A stretch of DNA of 64,000 bases from Pelagomonas calceolata. Lineage: Eukaryota; Sar; Pelagophyceae; Pelagomonadales; Pelagomonadaceae. The notes beneath the pieces are model-generated. The model had not been told where the DNA came from, searched no databases, and worked only from the letters and a program-made list of their open reading frames with translations. The translations under genes and the position numbers were made by a program. Where the stretch lies: contig CAKKNE010000002.1 in the NCBI GenBank assembly GCA_918797485.1, forward strand, positions 1,454,501-1,518,500, read 5' to 3'. Positions within the stretch are counted from its first letter, which is position 1. Each line of letters begins with the position of its first letter. Shown piece after piece: positions 1 to 7,772 of the stretch.

Positions 1-637
1 GGAAAACACACGTTGCCTTCTCCGGCGGGTGAAAGGGCGAATATGTGATTTCCAGCTCCCTCGTGGCTGTCACGTCGAATATGAACGTGTCTCGAAGTAA
101 CTGCTGTACGCTGCGCCATTGATCCTCTTTGATGTGCTCTGCTTTAGTGAGGAACAATTGGTTTGTGAAGGGATGTTTCCTCATCCACTCCATGTGCTCC
201 CGGTACCAAGCACGGAGCGAGAGACGGTTCCAGTCAGTGGCCTCGTCTTTGTAGGTGCGATTCCCTCTTTCATCACCATTGTTCTGGTCGGGTAGCCCTG
301 GTTCCTGGTCCGCCGTCGTCCAATTGACGGCCCGTCCGTGCAGGTACTCCTGGGAGAACCTTTTCATGACCTTCGGTTCGCGCCGCGTCCACTCGAACTC
401 GAACAGCTGGAACACCCTGGCCTTCCACGGCCGGAGAGTGATGCCGAGCTTCGAGATGTCATAGAGCTCTTTCTTGAACTCCTTGCGGCTCTCGTCGCTC
501 GTGAAAAGGCTTCTATATCCTCTCTTGCCACCCTTGTCCATGAGATGCTGTACATGTACTGAACAGGTGCCGAGCAGCCACTCTACCGTGCCAGTAGGCT
601 CCGGCGCAGTTGGGGGCTTCTTCTTGCCTCGTGCCAT
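1..637 (-). CDS. unknown protein, truncated by the left window edge
   Basis: Reading down the minus strand from the ATG at 637, the frame stays open to base 1, giving at least 212 residues with no stop. I do not recognise the family. The protein starts with a basic stretch (MARGKKKPP) and continues as a soluble sequence rich in Trp, Arg and Glu, with clusters such as WNRLSLRAWYREHMEWMRK. It has no obvious membrane segment or signal peptide. Codon use (AAA, GTA, TTA, ATA present) and base composition are less GC-biased than in most neighbouring genes, which could mean a mobile-element or acquired gene. Its C-terminal part lies outside the window. Existence as a gene rests only on the long open frame and non-repetitive composition. 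Confidence 0.5.
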   Translation of the reverse strand, partial: MARGKKKPPTAPEPTGTVEWLLGTCSVHVQHLMDKGGKRGYRSLFTSDESRKEFKKELYDISKLGITLRPWKARVFQLFEFEWTRREPKVMKRFSQEYLHGRAVNWTTADQEPGLPDQNNGDERGNRTYKDEATDWNRLSLRAWYREHMEWMRKHPFTNQLFLTKAEHIKEDQWRSVQQLLRDTFIFDVTATRELEITYSPFHPPEKATCVF

Positions 638-638
638 C

Positions 639-702
639 CCAATTTCCAGCCCCTCGCTCCAATTTCCCTGGTCAGCCCCGCAATTTCCCAGGTCAGCCCG
701 TA
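639..702. repeat. short tandem repeat, about 22-bp unit
   Basis: Three imperfect copies of a unit starting CAATTTCC lie just upstream of the start codon at 637. The second and third (659-680 and 681-702) share CAATTTCC followed by GGTCAGCCC; the first is more diverged. It lies in the 5' flank of the edge gene. The rest of 703-916 shows nothing I recognise. Confidence 0.6.
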
Positions 703-916
703 CCGCCTTTGAGGCTGGCTAACTCCTCGACACGCAGTGCATAGCTGCACAGCATTCGCGTGGGACGCGAGACTTACTCACAGATCAGGCTGCAAGCCGC
801 CGAGCGAGGTCTAGGGACCCTGCTGCCGAGGCAAGCTGCACTGCTCTCCCTAGCACTTTTGGCCTGCACTCCACTCCACGCCGTCGACGCGAAATTACGA
901 AATACCTCGTGTACAA

Positions 917-1294
917 ATGCGCTGGTGCCTCGCCGCAGTCCTAGCGGTCGCGCCATGCACGACGGCGCTGGCCGCGCGCCGCAAGAAGCCGCACCGGCCG
1001 CCGCGCCTCGCGCGCGGCGCGATCACGGAACGGACGACGTTCGCTGCGACGCTCGTCGAGCGGAGCGACCTCCGGCGCCGCTCCCACGCGCCGCCCGAGC
1101 GGGCCATTTGTCTCGCGGACGTGACGACAAACGGCGCCGTCGTCGCGGACCACTGCTGGCTGAGAGGTGCGGACGCTCGGTGTTTTGATCGAGTCCAGCT
1201 CGACACCCCTACCACCTTCGACGCCGAGGTCGAGACCTACCGCCGGCGGGGCCGGAGGGACTACCGCCTCGCGCGCGTCGACGCCGTAAGCTAG
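917..1294 (+). CDS. small secreted or organelle-targeted protein, unknown function
   Basis: The product is 125 residues from the ATG at 917. The N-terminus MRWCLAAVLAVAPCTTALA is a clear hydrophobic signal peptide, followed by a basic RRKK stretch. The C-terminal half contains DHCWL, then a hydrophobic strand, FDAEVETYRR and DYRLARV. This spacing (DHxW, about 20 residues, F-A-x-V-x-x-Y, then DY-x-L) resembles from memory a small family of prokaryotic uncharacterised proteins with a DHLWF motif, which looks like a beta-barrel fold. That link is weak inference. It precedes RPL32 tail to tail. Confidence 0.55.
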   Translation: MRWCLAAVLAVAPCTTALAARRKKPHRPPRLARGAITERTTFAATLVERSDLRRRSHAPPERAICLADVTTNGAVVADHCWLRGADARCFDRVQLDTPTTFDAEVETYRRRGRRDYRLARVDAVS

Positions 1295-1406
1295 CTGTTT
1301 CTATCTTGTACTCATCCCGATTCAATTTGGTTGAAGCCGCGCCGCCGAGCAGCCGGCCGCCGCGTCGACGGCGTGCCCCCCACAATTAGTCAACACTCCC
1401 GAATAC

Positions 1407-1814
1407 TTACGCCTCCTCCGCGCGCAGCCGCGCGTTCGCGTTCGTCACCTTGATGTTCAGCTGCTCGGCGCGCTCGACGATGGCCTTGCGCTTCTGCGAC
1501 GAGACGGAGTGCGCGATCTCCGCCGCGTAGGTCCGGTTGTGCATCATGAGGAGCTCCAACTCGGACACGTTGTTGACGACGAACTTGTAGAAGCCCGACG
1601 GGAGGCGGTGCCGCGTCTTCTTGTCCGAACCATAACCGATCTTCGGCATGGGGATCGTGCCCTTGAAGCGCCTCCGGACGCGCGAGTCGATACCGTGGAT
1701 CTTCCGCCAGCTCGAGTTCCGGATCTTCATGAACCGGTTGCTGAAGTGGCGCGCGAACTTCTTCGTGCGCTTCTTGACGATCGTCGGCTTGTCGAGCGCC
1801 GCGACCTTCACCAT
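1407..1814 (-). CDS. RPL32: 60S ribosomal protein L32 (eL32)
   Basis: The 135-residue product is a full-length eL32, a component of the cytosolic large ribosomal subunit. Conserved blocks are [15 protein letters not shown] at the N-terminus, [36 protein letters not shown] in the middle and [30 protein letters not shown] at the C-terminus. Its length matches the family (about 130-135 residues). The ATG at 1814 is chosen because the preceding sequence does not extend the family alignment. No intron is seen inside the coding part. Confidence 0.97.
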   Translation of the reverse strand: MVKVAALDKPTIVKKRTKKFARHFSNRFMKIRNSSWRKIHGIDSRVRRRFKGTIPMPKIGYGSDKKTRHRLPSGFYKFVVNNVSELELLMMHNRTYAAEIAHSVSSQKRKAIVERAEQLNIKVTNANARLRAEEA

Positions 1815-2376
1815 CTTGGCGTCGCGTTTATAGGCCTTCGCCTACGGATTGAAACGGGTGAGTTGGGGAGGGGTTGGCGCGTCGTTGGCGTGCCTCTCGA
1901 CGTGTGTGGGCGCGGCGCGACGTCTCTGGCTGCAGCCGGCGCCTCGCGCGCGCCCCGCGCAAGCGATGCAGCAGCACTTTGCAGGGTGGCCGTATGTCGC
2001 TGCTAGCGAGCGCAGCGGCTTACGGATTGCTGCACACGTTGGCTCAGTCTCTCTATATGTCCAGCGGAGGGGCCTCGTAGCGTCAACTCACCTCTAATGC
2101 GTCTGCCGCCGCCTTATTTGGTCTCCGCTCGCTCGAGCCCAGGCGATGCCACTAGGATTAGCCGTCGCCGTGATACCCGATGGATCTGTAAAGCACTCCG
2201 CCGATGACGCTTAGGACACCTCCAGGCCGGTGTGCCGCCTGGCGTCGCCGTTCGTGGCCGTGCTGTTCGGCGCCGCCGTGCCGCGGGATCTCTCCAAAAT
2301 CCGGCCGACGCCGCCGCCCGCCGCCGCCGCGACGCCATCGACGCGAGCCACACAACGGCCACAATCTAAAATACAA
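1815..2376. other. intergenic, no gene recognised
   Basis: This stretch lies between the RPL32 start (minus strand) and the stop of the nucleotidyltransferase gene. Only short arginine-rich open frames occur and none looks like a real protein. Its left part should hold the RPL32 promoter and 5' leader. At the right edge, the minus strand carries GTAAGTAG directly at the nucleotidyltransferase stop, a perfect splice-donor match that may be an alternative 3' splice. Confidence 0.5.
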
Positions 2377-3018
2377 CTACTTACGACTCCGCGCCCTCTC
2401 CCTTAGTTCGGTAGACGAGATGTCCACGCGGAAGTCCGGGATCTCGAGGAACATGTCTCTATGGGAATCCGGCGCCGAGGCGAGCGCCTCGTGGGCGTCG
2501 ACGAAGCTTTGTTCTCCGAGCCGGCCCGCCACCACAAACCCACAACCGCGGCTCCGCAGCGTGTCCAGCGCCTCCGCCAGGCCCTCGACCCCGCCGTAGT
2601 ACTTCGCATCGAGGACCCTTGACGCGGTGTCCGCGCCCATGACGAAGTCGCAGGGCCCAAACAATTGCGACTTCTCGACGTACAGTGCTCTCCGGGTCAA
2701 CGCGACCGCCGCATTCGCCTTCTTGAACTGGAGTAGGCGCTCCTCGGCCTGCTTGACGTCGATGACACCCTTGTCGGCGTTCTTGAGCGAGATCTCGTAC
2801 AACAAGGAAGGCTCCTCGGCGTCTCGCTGTTTCGTGGCATCGAGCGCCGCCTCGGCCAGCTTCGTGTGGCCCTCGTGTAAAGGATCAAAACTACCGGGAA
2901 AGACCAGTAGGCGGCCCTTTGGCCGAGGGACTGTCTCGAGAGCTTGGCCCTTGGCCGAAATGACGACGAGCTCGGCCTCGCGCGCGAGGAACTTGGTCAG
3001 GAGGGCGAGCATTATCAT
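2377..3018 (-). CDS. cytidylyltransferase-like nucleotidyltransferase (NMNAT/CinA-associated type)
   Basis: The product is 213 residues from the ATG at 3018. PGSFDPLHEGH (residues 41-51) is the HxGH nucleotide-binding motif of the cytidylyltransferase superfamily, and ISSTELRERA near the C-terminus is the matching ISSTxxR motif. Between them, YEISLKNADKGVIDVKQAEERLLQF and FGPCDFVMGADTA resemble the plant and algal nucleotidyltransferases often fused to a CinA-like domain. Only about 35 residues precede the catalytic domain here, so a CinA part is absent or lies in an unrecognised upstream exon. Adenylyl- or cytidylyl-transfer to a small phosphorylated substrate is expected; the substrate is unknown. 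The open frame continues upstream of 3018 without an ATG. Confidence 0.8.
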   Translation of the reverse strand: MIMLALLTKFLAREAELVVISAKGQALETVPRPKGRLLVFPGSFDPLHEGHTKLAEAALDATKQRDAEEPSLLYEISLKNADKGVIDVKQAEERLLQFKKANAAVALTRRALYVEKSQLFGPCDFVMGADTASRVLDAKYYGGVEGLAEALDTLRSRGCGFVVAGRLGEQSFVDAHEALASAPDSHRDMFLEIPDFRVDISSTELRERARSRK

Positions 3019-3689
3019 GGGGCTTTGTTGTGTCTCTGGGAGCTTGCGCGGCGGCTTGGGAGGGTAGTGGCTTCCAGCGTCGCGCGTCGGACACCCGGCG
3101 CGGCGCCGCGGACGCCAGAGATCACCGTAGCGGTTCTGCAGAGAGCGCGACGCGTCGACAGCGTTAGACGCCAAATTAGAGGACGCAGCGCTTTAGCGCG
3201 CGTGGGCACGCCGGGGCAGAGAGAGCCTGCAGCAGGTGCTGCTGCCGCAGCTACCAGCGAAGGCGCGGCAGGCGCACGGATGGAAGCGCGGTTGATGATT
3301 CGCGTTCCTGGCTTGCCAGCGACGATCCCTATGGGTGTTTTGCAGACTTTGCGCGTCGCGTGCGCGGCAGTGAAAACCTGTTTTATGGGCTTTTGAGCAG
3401 GCCCAAAAACCGGCTTGGACGCGTCCAGAGTCCTGCAAGCGCATCCTGCCCGGCAAAATACGAGTTCCGCGCTGGGCGCTGGCAAGAAAGCTCTCAATGT
3501 CCAGCTGGACAAAGCCAAATCCACCGCGCGTCACGCCGAGCCTCCGACGAGCGCAGGCGTCGTCAGCGTTTGACAGCTCATAAGCTCAGCACAACTCAAA
3601 ACTCCTCAGCGGCCGCGCAACGCGCACGCCCGCCGAAGCTTTTGGACCTCTCTCACAGCCAGCCAAGCAGGCGCGCCCGTCCAGCAGCC
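3019..3689. other. divergent intergenic region
   Basis: It separates two divergent genes and should contain both promoters. The 24-bp palindromic motif found in other divergent intergenic regions of this window is not seen here. Nothing else is recognised apart from short GC-rich frames. Confidence 0.4.
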
Positions 3690-4648
3690 ATGGCTCCGGC
3701 ACCGATGCGAGCGGCGCTCCTCGTCGCCACGAGCGTGGCCTTCGCGCCCAAAACCGCGCGCCTGCCCTCCACGACCCGAGCGAGGCCGACGACGGCGCTC
3801 CAGATGAACTTTTTTGACCGGTTTAAGAGAGTGGCCGAGGCGAACATCAACAATGTGTTGGGGAAGATGGAGGACCCGGAAAAAGTACTGAACCAGGCCG
3901 TGGAGGACCTCCAGAAGGACCTCGTGACGATCCGACAGAGCTACGCCGAGGTCATGGCGACTCAAAAAAGGTGCGCTCGCGGCGTCCCGTCGTGTCGAGA
4001 CGCCTTCGACGCGACTCGGTGGTCTCTTTTTTTGACGGAAATGCTCCGCGCAGGCAGCAGCGCCAGAAGGACCAGGCCGACCAGTTGGCGGACGAGTGGT
4101 ACCGGCGGGCCCAATTGGCCCTCGAGAAGGGCGACGACGAGCTCGCGAGGGAGGCTCTCTCGCGGAAGCAGCAGCAAGTCGATGCTAGTACTTCGTTGGA
4201 CGAACAGATCGCCATCCAGAGCGACTCGTTATCGAAGTTATATGATAGTATGACGGCGCTCGAGTCGAAGATCTCCGAAGCGCGGTCCATGAAGGACCAA
4301 TACATCGCTCGAGCGCGAACGGCGAAGACTGCTACCAAGGTCAATGACATGTTATCTTCGGTATCAGGTACGACGTCGATGGACGCCTTCGAGCGCATGA
4401 AGGAGAAGGTCGAGATGCTCGAGACGCAGGCCGAGGTCTCGGGCCAGTTGCAGTTCGGGGCTGGCACGGCGGACATGGAGTCGCGCTTCAAGGAGCTGGA
4501 GGCTGGCTCGTCGGTGGACGATGAACTCTCGAAGATGAAGCGCCAATTGACCGCTGGTTCGGATGAACCAGCGAAGCCGGCGGCTCCTGCGGACCCGGCG
4601 GTCGAGGACGAGCTCGCCAAACTGAAGGGTGAAATGAAGGGGGAGTAA
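3690..4648 (+). CDS. VIPP1: plastid-targeted VIPP1/PspA/IM30 family protein
   Basis: Two exons, 3690-3970 and 4054-4648, joined across an 83-nt GT-AG intron, give 291 residues. The leader MAPAPMRAALLVATSVAFAPKT has a hydrophobic core ending in an AFAP motif, typical of the bipartite plastid signal of stramenopile algae. The mature part begins FFDRFKRVAEANINNVLGKMEDPEKVLNQAV, the hallmark N-terminal amphipathic helix of VIPP1/PspA, followed by long coiled coils to about residue 240 and an acidic, Pro/Ala-rich tail ending DELAKLKGEMKGE. The family forms membrane-remodelling ESCRT-III-like rings that maintain thylakoids. The splice joins ATQK and RQQRQKDQADQLADEW in frame. It is convergent with the cupin gene. 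Confidence 0.93.
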
Positions 4649-4657
4649 CTTGTAAAA

Positions 4658-5293
4658 TTAATCGGCCCAGCCGGCGCCGGGGCGGAGGAGGTTTGATGAG
4701 GGACACCTCTCGGGGCGGACGTTCGCGTGGCAGCCGCTCCACAATACCACAATGAGCGCGCCGTCGCCCTCGGTGAAGCTCTGGTGGACGCTCCCGGCGG
4801 CGTTGACGACGAACTCGCCCGCGGGCACGGTGCCGGCCTCCCACGCCAGCGCGCGCCGCAGGTCGGGGCCCTCGTCGCCGTCGGGCAGCGTCGGCGGGTC
4901 GCCGCAACGCACCTCGTGCAGCGTGCCGACGAGCGTCTGCATCAACTCGATGTTCGGGTGAGCGTGCACACAAAACCAGTCGTTGGGCTTGATTGCCATC
5001 ACCGACAGCCGCAGCGGGCGCCCGTTCGAGAGGCCCGTGTCCAGCCAGGCGTCCAGCTCGTCGACGACGCCCTGCGCCTCGAAGCGTTCGCGCAGCGCCG
5101 CCCGCCACCGCGCGTTGAATTCTGCGGCAGATTCGATGGCGAAGCGCGTCTCGTGCGCCACGGAGTTGATGAGCGCCGCCGGGTCGAGCGTCGACAGGTC
5201 CACGACCCCTCCTCCTGGGACGGGCACGGGCTGGCTTACGAAGGTGCTCGTCCTCGACAGCAGCGCTCTCTTTGCCGCGTCCGTACCGTTCAT
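4658..5293 (-). CDS. cupin-fold protein, function unknown
   Basis: From the ATG at 5293 the product is 211 residues; an in-frame ATG at 5419 would add 42 residues without a recognisable target signal. The core reads NDWFCVHAHPNIELMQTLVGTLHEVR, then AGEFVVNAAGSVHQSFTEGDGALIVVLWSGCHANV. These match the two metal-binding cupin motifs (H-x-H-x3-E, then a distal H), as in RmlC-like cupins. Metal-dependent oxygenase or binding activity is possible, but no substrate can be read. It ends 10 bp from the VIPP1 stop, tail to tail. Confidence 0.7.
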   Translation of the reverse strand: MNGTDAAKRALLSRTSTFVSQPVPVPGGGVVDLSTLDPAALINSVAHETRFAIESAAEFNARWRAALRERFEAQGVVDELDAWLDTGLSNGRPLRLSVMAIKPNDWFCVHAHPNIELMQTLVGTLHEVRCGDPPTLPDGDEGPDLRRALAWEAGTVPAGEFVVNAAGSVHQSFTEGDGALIVVLWSGCHANVRPERCPSSNLLRPGAGWAD

Positions 5294-5626
5294 ATTGTTC
5301 TCCTGCTGCTGGGCCTTGGCCAGCGGCGTCTCAGTTGGCCGCTGCGACTCGGCAAATGCGGGCTGCCCCTTGCGGAGCCAGCCTCCGCCGCCGATGCAGG
5401 CTCGACATTGTGCAAACATTTGTTCAGGTGGCCGCACGCCTATCGTTTTCGGTCACGCCGTGGTATGCTTGCCGTCGTCGCGTGCACGGAGCGTTTTTCT
5501 CAAGCTAGAGCTCCTTGTCTCAAGCCTGCTTCCGGCGGGTTCTTCAGGGCGCTGGACGGAGATCTGGACGGCTGTCCGGACGCGTCGGTCGACGCAACGC
5601 CATACGTAGAATGACTTCAAAAACAT

Positions 5627-6097
5627 TTATACTTGGATGTGGAACACGGTGCCCGGCGTCGCGTTCGGCGGGACGACGGCCTGGACGGTCTTGCCGTCGG
5701 GCAGCACCACTGCAATTTGCTGCCCCGGTGATGCGTCGGGCGGCACCGGCACGGCCATGGTCTGGGTGGGCGGCGGCACTTCGGCAATCGGGACAGCAAT
5801 CGGAGTCGAATCGACGACGACCGGCTCCTTGGGAGCTTTGAGCTTGTTGAGCTCGACGATCTTCGCCTGGACCTTCGCTTCCTTCTCCCTTATTTTGACG
5901 AGCTGCTTCGCGTGCGAGGCATTCACGCCGTTCGCGTCGCCCTGGGAGTACAGATCAAAACAGGTCACGCCCCAGGCCTCCTTCAGCGACTTGATGTCGC
6001 CCTTCAGTAACGAGATCTCGGCGTAGAGCTTGAGCTTGGCGGCTTCGTTCCCTACTTTGTTCGCGCCACTCTGCAGAGTTTTCATCCAGGACGACAT
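5627..6097 (-). CDS. small coiled-coil protein with twin P-x-x-x-x-P-G-Q-like C-terminal motif
   Basis: The product is 156 residues from the ATG at 6097 (MSSWMKTLQSGANKVGNEAAKLKLYAEISLLKGDI). The first about 100 residues are helical with heptad-like Leu/Ala and a conserved-looking KEAWGVTCFDLYSQGD segment. A Pro-rich linker leads to two related C-terminal strands, VPPDASPGQQIAVVLPDGKTVQ and VVPPNATPGTVFHIQV. The latter type of V-P-x-x-x-x-P-G-x-x-F motif is common in stramenopile cytosolic proteins. The open frame continues upstream, but the segment above 6097 contains a tandem 9-bp repeat and looks like leader sequence. Confidence 0.65.
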   Translation of the reverse strand: MSSWMKTLQSGANKVGNEAAKLKLYAEISLLKGDIKSLKEAWGVTCFDLYSQGDANGVNASHAKQLVKIREKEAKVQAKIVELNKLKAPKEPVVVDSTPIAVPIAEVPPPTQTMAVPVPPDASPGQQIAVVLPDGKTVQAVVPPNATPGTVFHIQV

Positions 6098-6101
6098 GGT
6101 G

Positions 6102-6128
6102 GGCAGCCTGGGCAGCCTGGGCAGCCTG
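6102..6128. repeat. 9-bp tandem repeat, three copies
   Basis: Three perfect copies of GGCAGCCTG lie immediately upstream of the start codon at 6097, in the 5' leader of the minus-strand gene. Confidence 0.85.
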
Positions 6129-6386
6129 GGCTGGGGAGGGACTCTGCGAGAGCTGGACGGTAGTGGTCCGTGGCACAGCTGCTGCTGTGCTGTAGACCAA
6201 GTGGGCTGCTGCCTAATACAGTCCGCGGGCGGGCTGACTATGCACGGTTTCGGCCTCGATGTCGGAGAGGTTCCAAGCTTTGCAAATTTCGGGTCCGCGG
6301 GCATTCATGGCCACGCCACCGTGACGCTTTCACGACGCCTCCGCGCGACGAGTCACGACGAATCCCGGGTTCGCGTTTGTGGCCAG

Positions 6387-6402
6387 CGTGTAAGACACTA
6401 GC
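6387..6402 (+). promoter_or_regulatory. copy a of the TGTAAGACACTAGC promoter motif (right half)
   Basis: CGTGTAAGACACTAGC matches the conserved right part of the nine-copy palindromic motif; the left part is degenerate (CCAGCG). It lies between divergent genes starting at 6097 (minus) and 6526 (plus), 124 bp before the latter ATG. Confidence 0.7.
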
Positions 6403-6525
6403 AAGCCGGCAGCGGCGCAGGGCAGCTTTTTTTGCTTAAACGAGCTTGTACGACGGTCATTCGTGGTGGCAGCATCATTTCTCATTGCTGGACGACCGGC
6501 GGCTGCATTCCACCACTCGTGAGCC

Positions 6526-7305
6526 ATGGCCGCCGTCGTGGAGGCCATAGCACCAGATCCAGCAAGCACCATGGCCGCTGTGGAGGGCGCCCAGCAAGAC
6601 CTGGGCACCAGCAGCTCGTCGGAGCGCGTCTCGACGCAGCGCGAGCTCCCGCACTACTTCCACACCTATACTGATGAAGAAGCGGGCACGACAGAACTCG
6701 TCGAAGCTTTACGGGCGCGACTCGAGAGGCGCATCAACGGTTCTGTACTAGCAAATCTCGACGACAAGGGTGATGTGTTTGTAAGCTTCTCGGAGAAGGA
6801 CCGGTCCGCGTCGTCGGACTTCTGGCGGGAGATCTGCGAGCCGCTCAAAATATTCCTCAAGAACACGCCATCATTGGCCCGACGAAACCTGCCCGCAACC
6901 CTAAAGCAAGAGGGCGGGTCCTGCATGTTCCAGGTCCAGTGGCTGACCGGTAGAAAGGCGAACTACTGGCACCAGGACGTGCGCTGGAAACAACATTGGG
7001 ACGCCGTCTTCTTTCTGTATGCGGGCAACGACCCGACGCCGACGGACATCGCCTGCCCTTCGGAGCAGCCCGACGCGTGTGTCACTCCAAAAGAGTACGT
7101 GCGCTGCGCCGACGGCCAGCCGGATATCGCCCAGGCCGCGCGCAGCGGCGCCGCGATCACGTACCGGCCCGCGGTGAATAGGGGAGACGTGGTGGTGTGC
7201 GACAACCGGCGCGTCTGGCACCGCACGCCGCCGTCGCTGGACGAGGCGTGTGCGGCCGACGACGCGCTCATGACGGTGCGGCTCAAGCACTTCCCGCCGC
7301 GGTAG
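6526..7305 (+). CDS. 2-oxoglutarate/Fe(II) oxygenase-like protein
   Basis: The intronless gene encodes 259 residues. A jelly-roll type core is suggested by FQVQWLTGRKANYWHQDVRWKQHWDAVFFLYAG followed about 55 residues later by AVNRGDVVVCDNRRVWHRTPP. The pair WHQD and VWHRTPP gives the H-x-D...H iron triad, and the Arg two residues after the last His could bind 2-oxoglutarate. The first about 40 residues are Ala/Ser-rich and probably disordered. Substrate is unknown; small-molecule, protein or nucleic acid hydroxylation are all possible. The two in-frame Met codons at 6526 and 6571 are both usable starts. Confidence 0.65.
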   Translation: MAAVVEAIAPDPASTMAAVEGAQQDLGTSSSSERVSTQRELPHYFHTYTDEEAGTTELVEALRARLERRINGSVLANLDDKGDVFVSFSEKDRSASSDFWREICEPLKIFLKNTPSLARRNLPATLKQEGGSCMFQVQWLTGRKANYWHQDVRWKQHWDAVFFLYAGNDPTPTDIACPSEQPDACVTPKEYVRCADGQPDIAQAARSGAAITYRPAVNRGDVVVCDNRRVWHRTPPSLDEACAADDALMTVRLKHFPPR

Positions 7306-7772
7306 TTTTTGCTAAGTTTTGATCTCTTGTCCGTCGTCGGCGGCAGCGTTGCGGGTAGAGCCGCGTCTTTGCTCGATCCGCATGTTCCGGTGCTAGTACT
7401 AGTGGGCGGGGCTGGGGAGACACCGCGCGTCGCCAATTCATCGGCGGCGGGCGCGTGCCACGTTTTCATAACAGCAGCCCTCCTTCTAAATAGAACCGCC
7501 TCGGCAAACTCCCCCGGACAGTGCGTCTAGCTCGCTAGTATCTTACACCGCTAGGTCGAAAAATTAGTGAATTCGATTGGCGGCGGGAGAAATCCGCAAC
7601 GTGTGAATTGCCCGAGTTTGCAATCGCTGGTGACGAACGCCAGCCAGAACCACCCAGCAAGCAGAACAGCTCCAGCCGCAAGCGACTCACAGCTCCCTTG
7701 CTTGTGTCGCCCGCCAAGACCTCCCTACAGTCTAAAGGCTGCGCCGACGGACAAACACAGCCTCCAAAAAGC
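7306..7772. other. intergenic between two plus-strand genes
   Basis: It holds one reversed copy of the palindromic promoter motif (7534-7555). The 7608-7772 part is open in the frame of the next gene but has no ATG and reads like leader sequence. Confidence 0.5.
7534..7555 (-). promoter_or_regulatory. copy b of the palindromic promoter motif
   Basis: On the minus strand it reads CCTAGCGG directly followed by TGTAAGATACTAGC, without the usual two-base spacer. It is 218 bp upstream of the ATG at 7773. Confidence 0.75.

Noticed and set aside
2158-2376. Extra 3' exon of the nucleotidyltransferase after the GTAAGTAG donor
   Set aside because: The downstream frame is Gly/Arg-rich without family similarity, and the stop at 2377 already gives a complete C-terminus.
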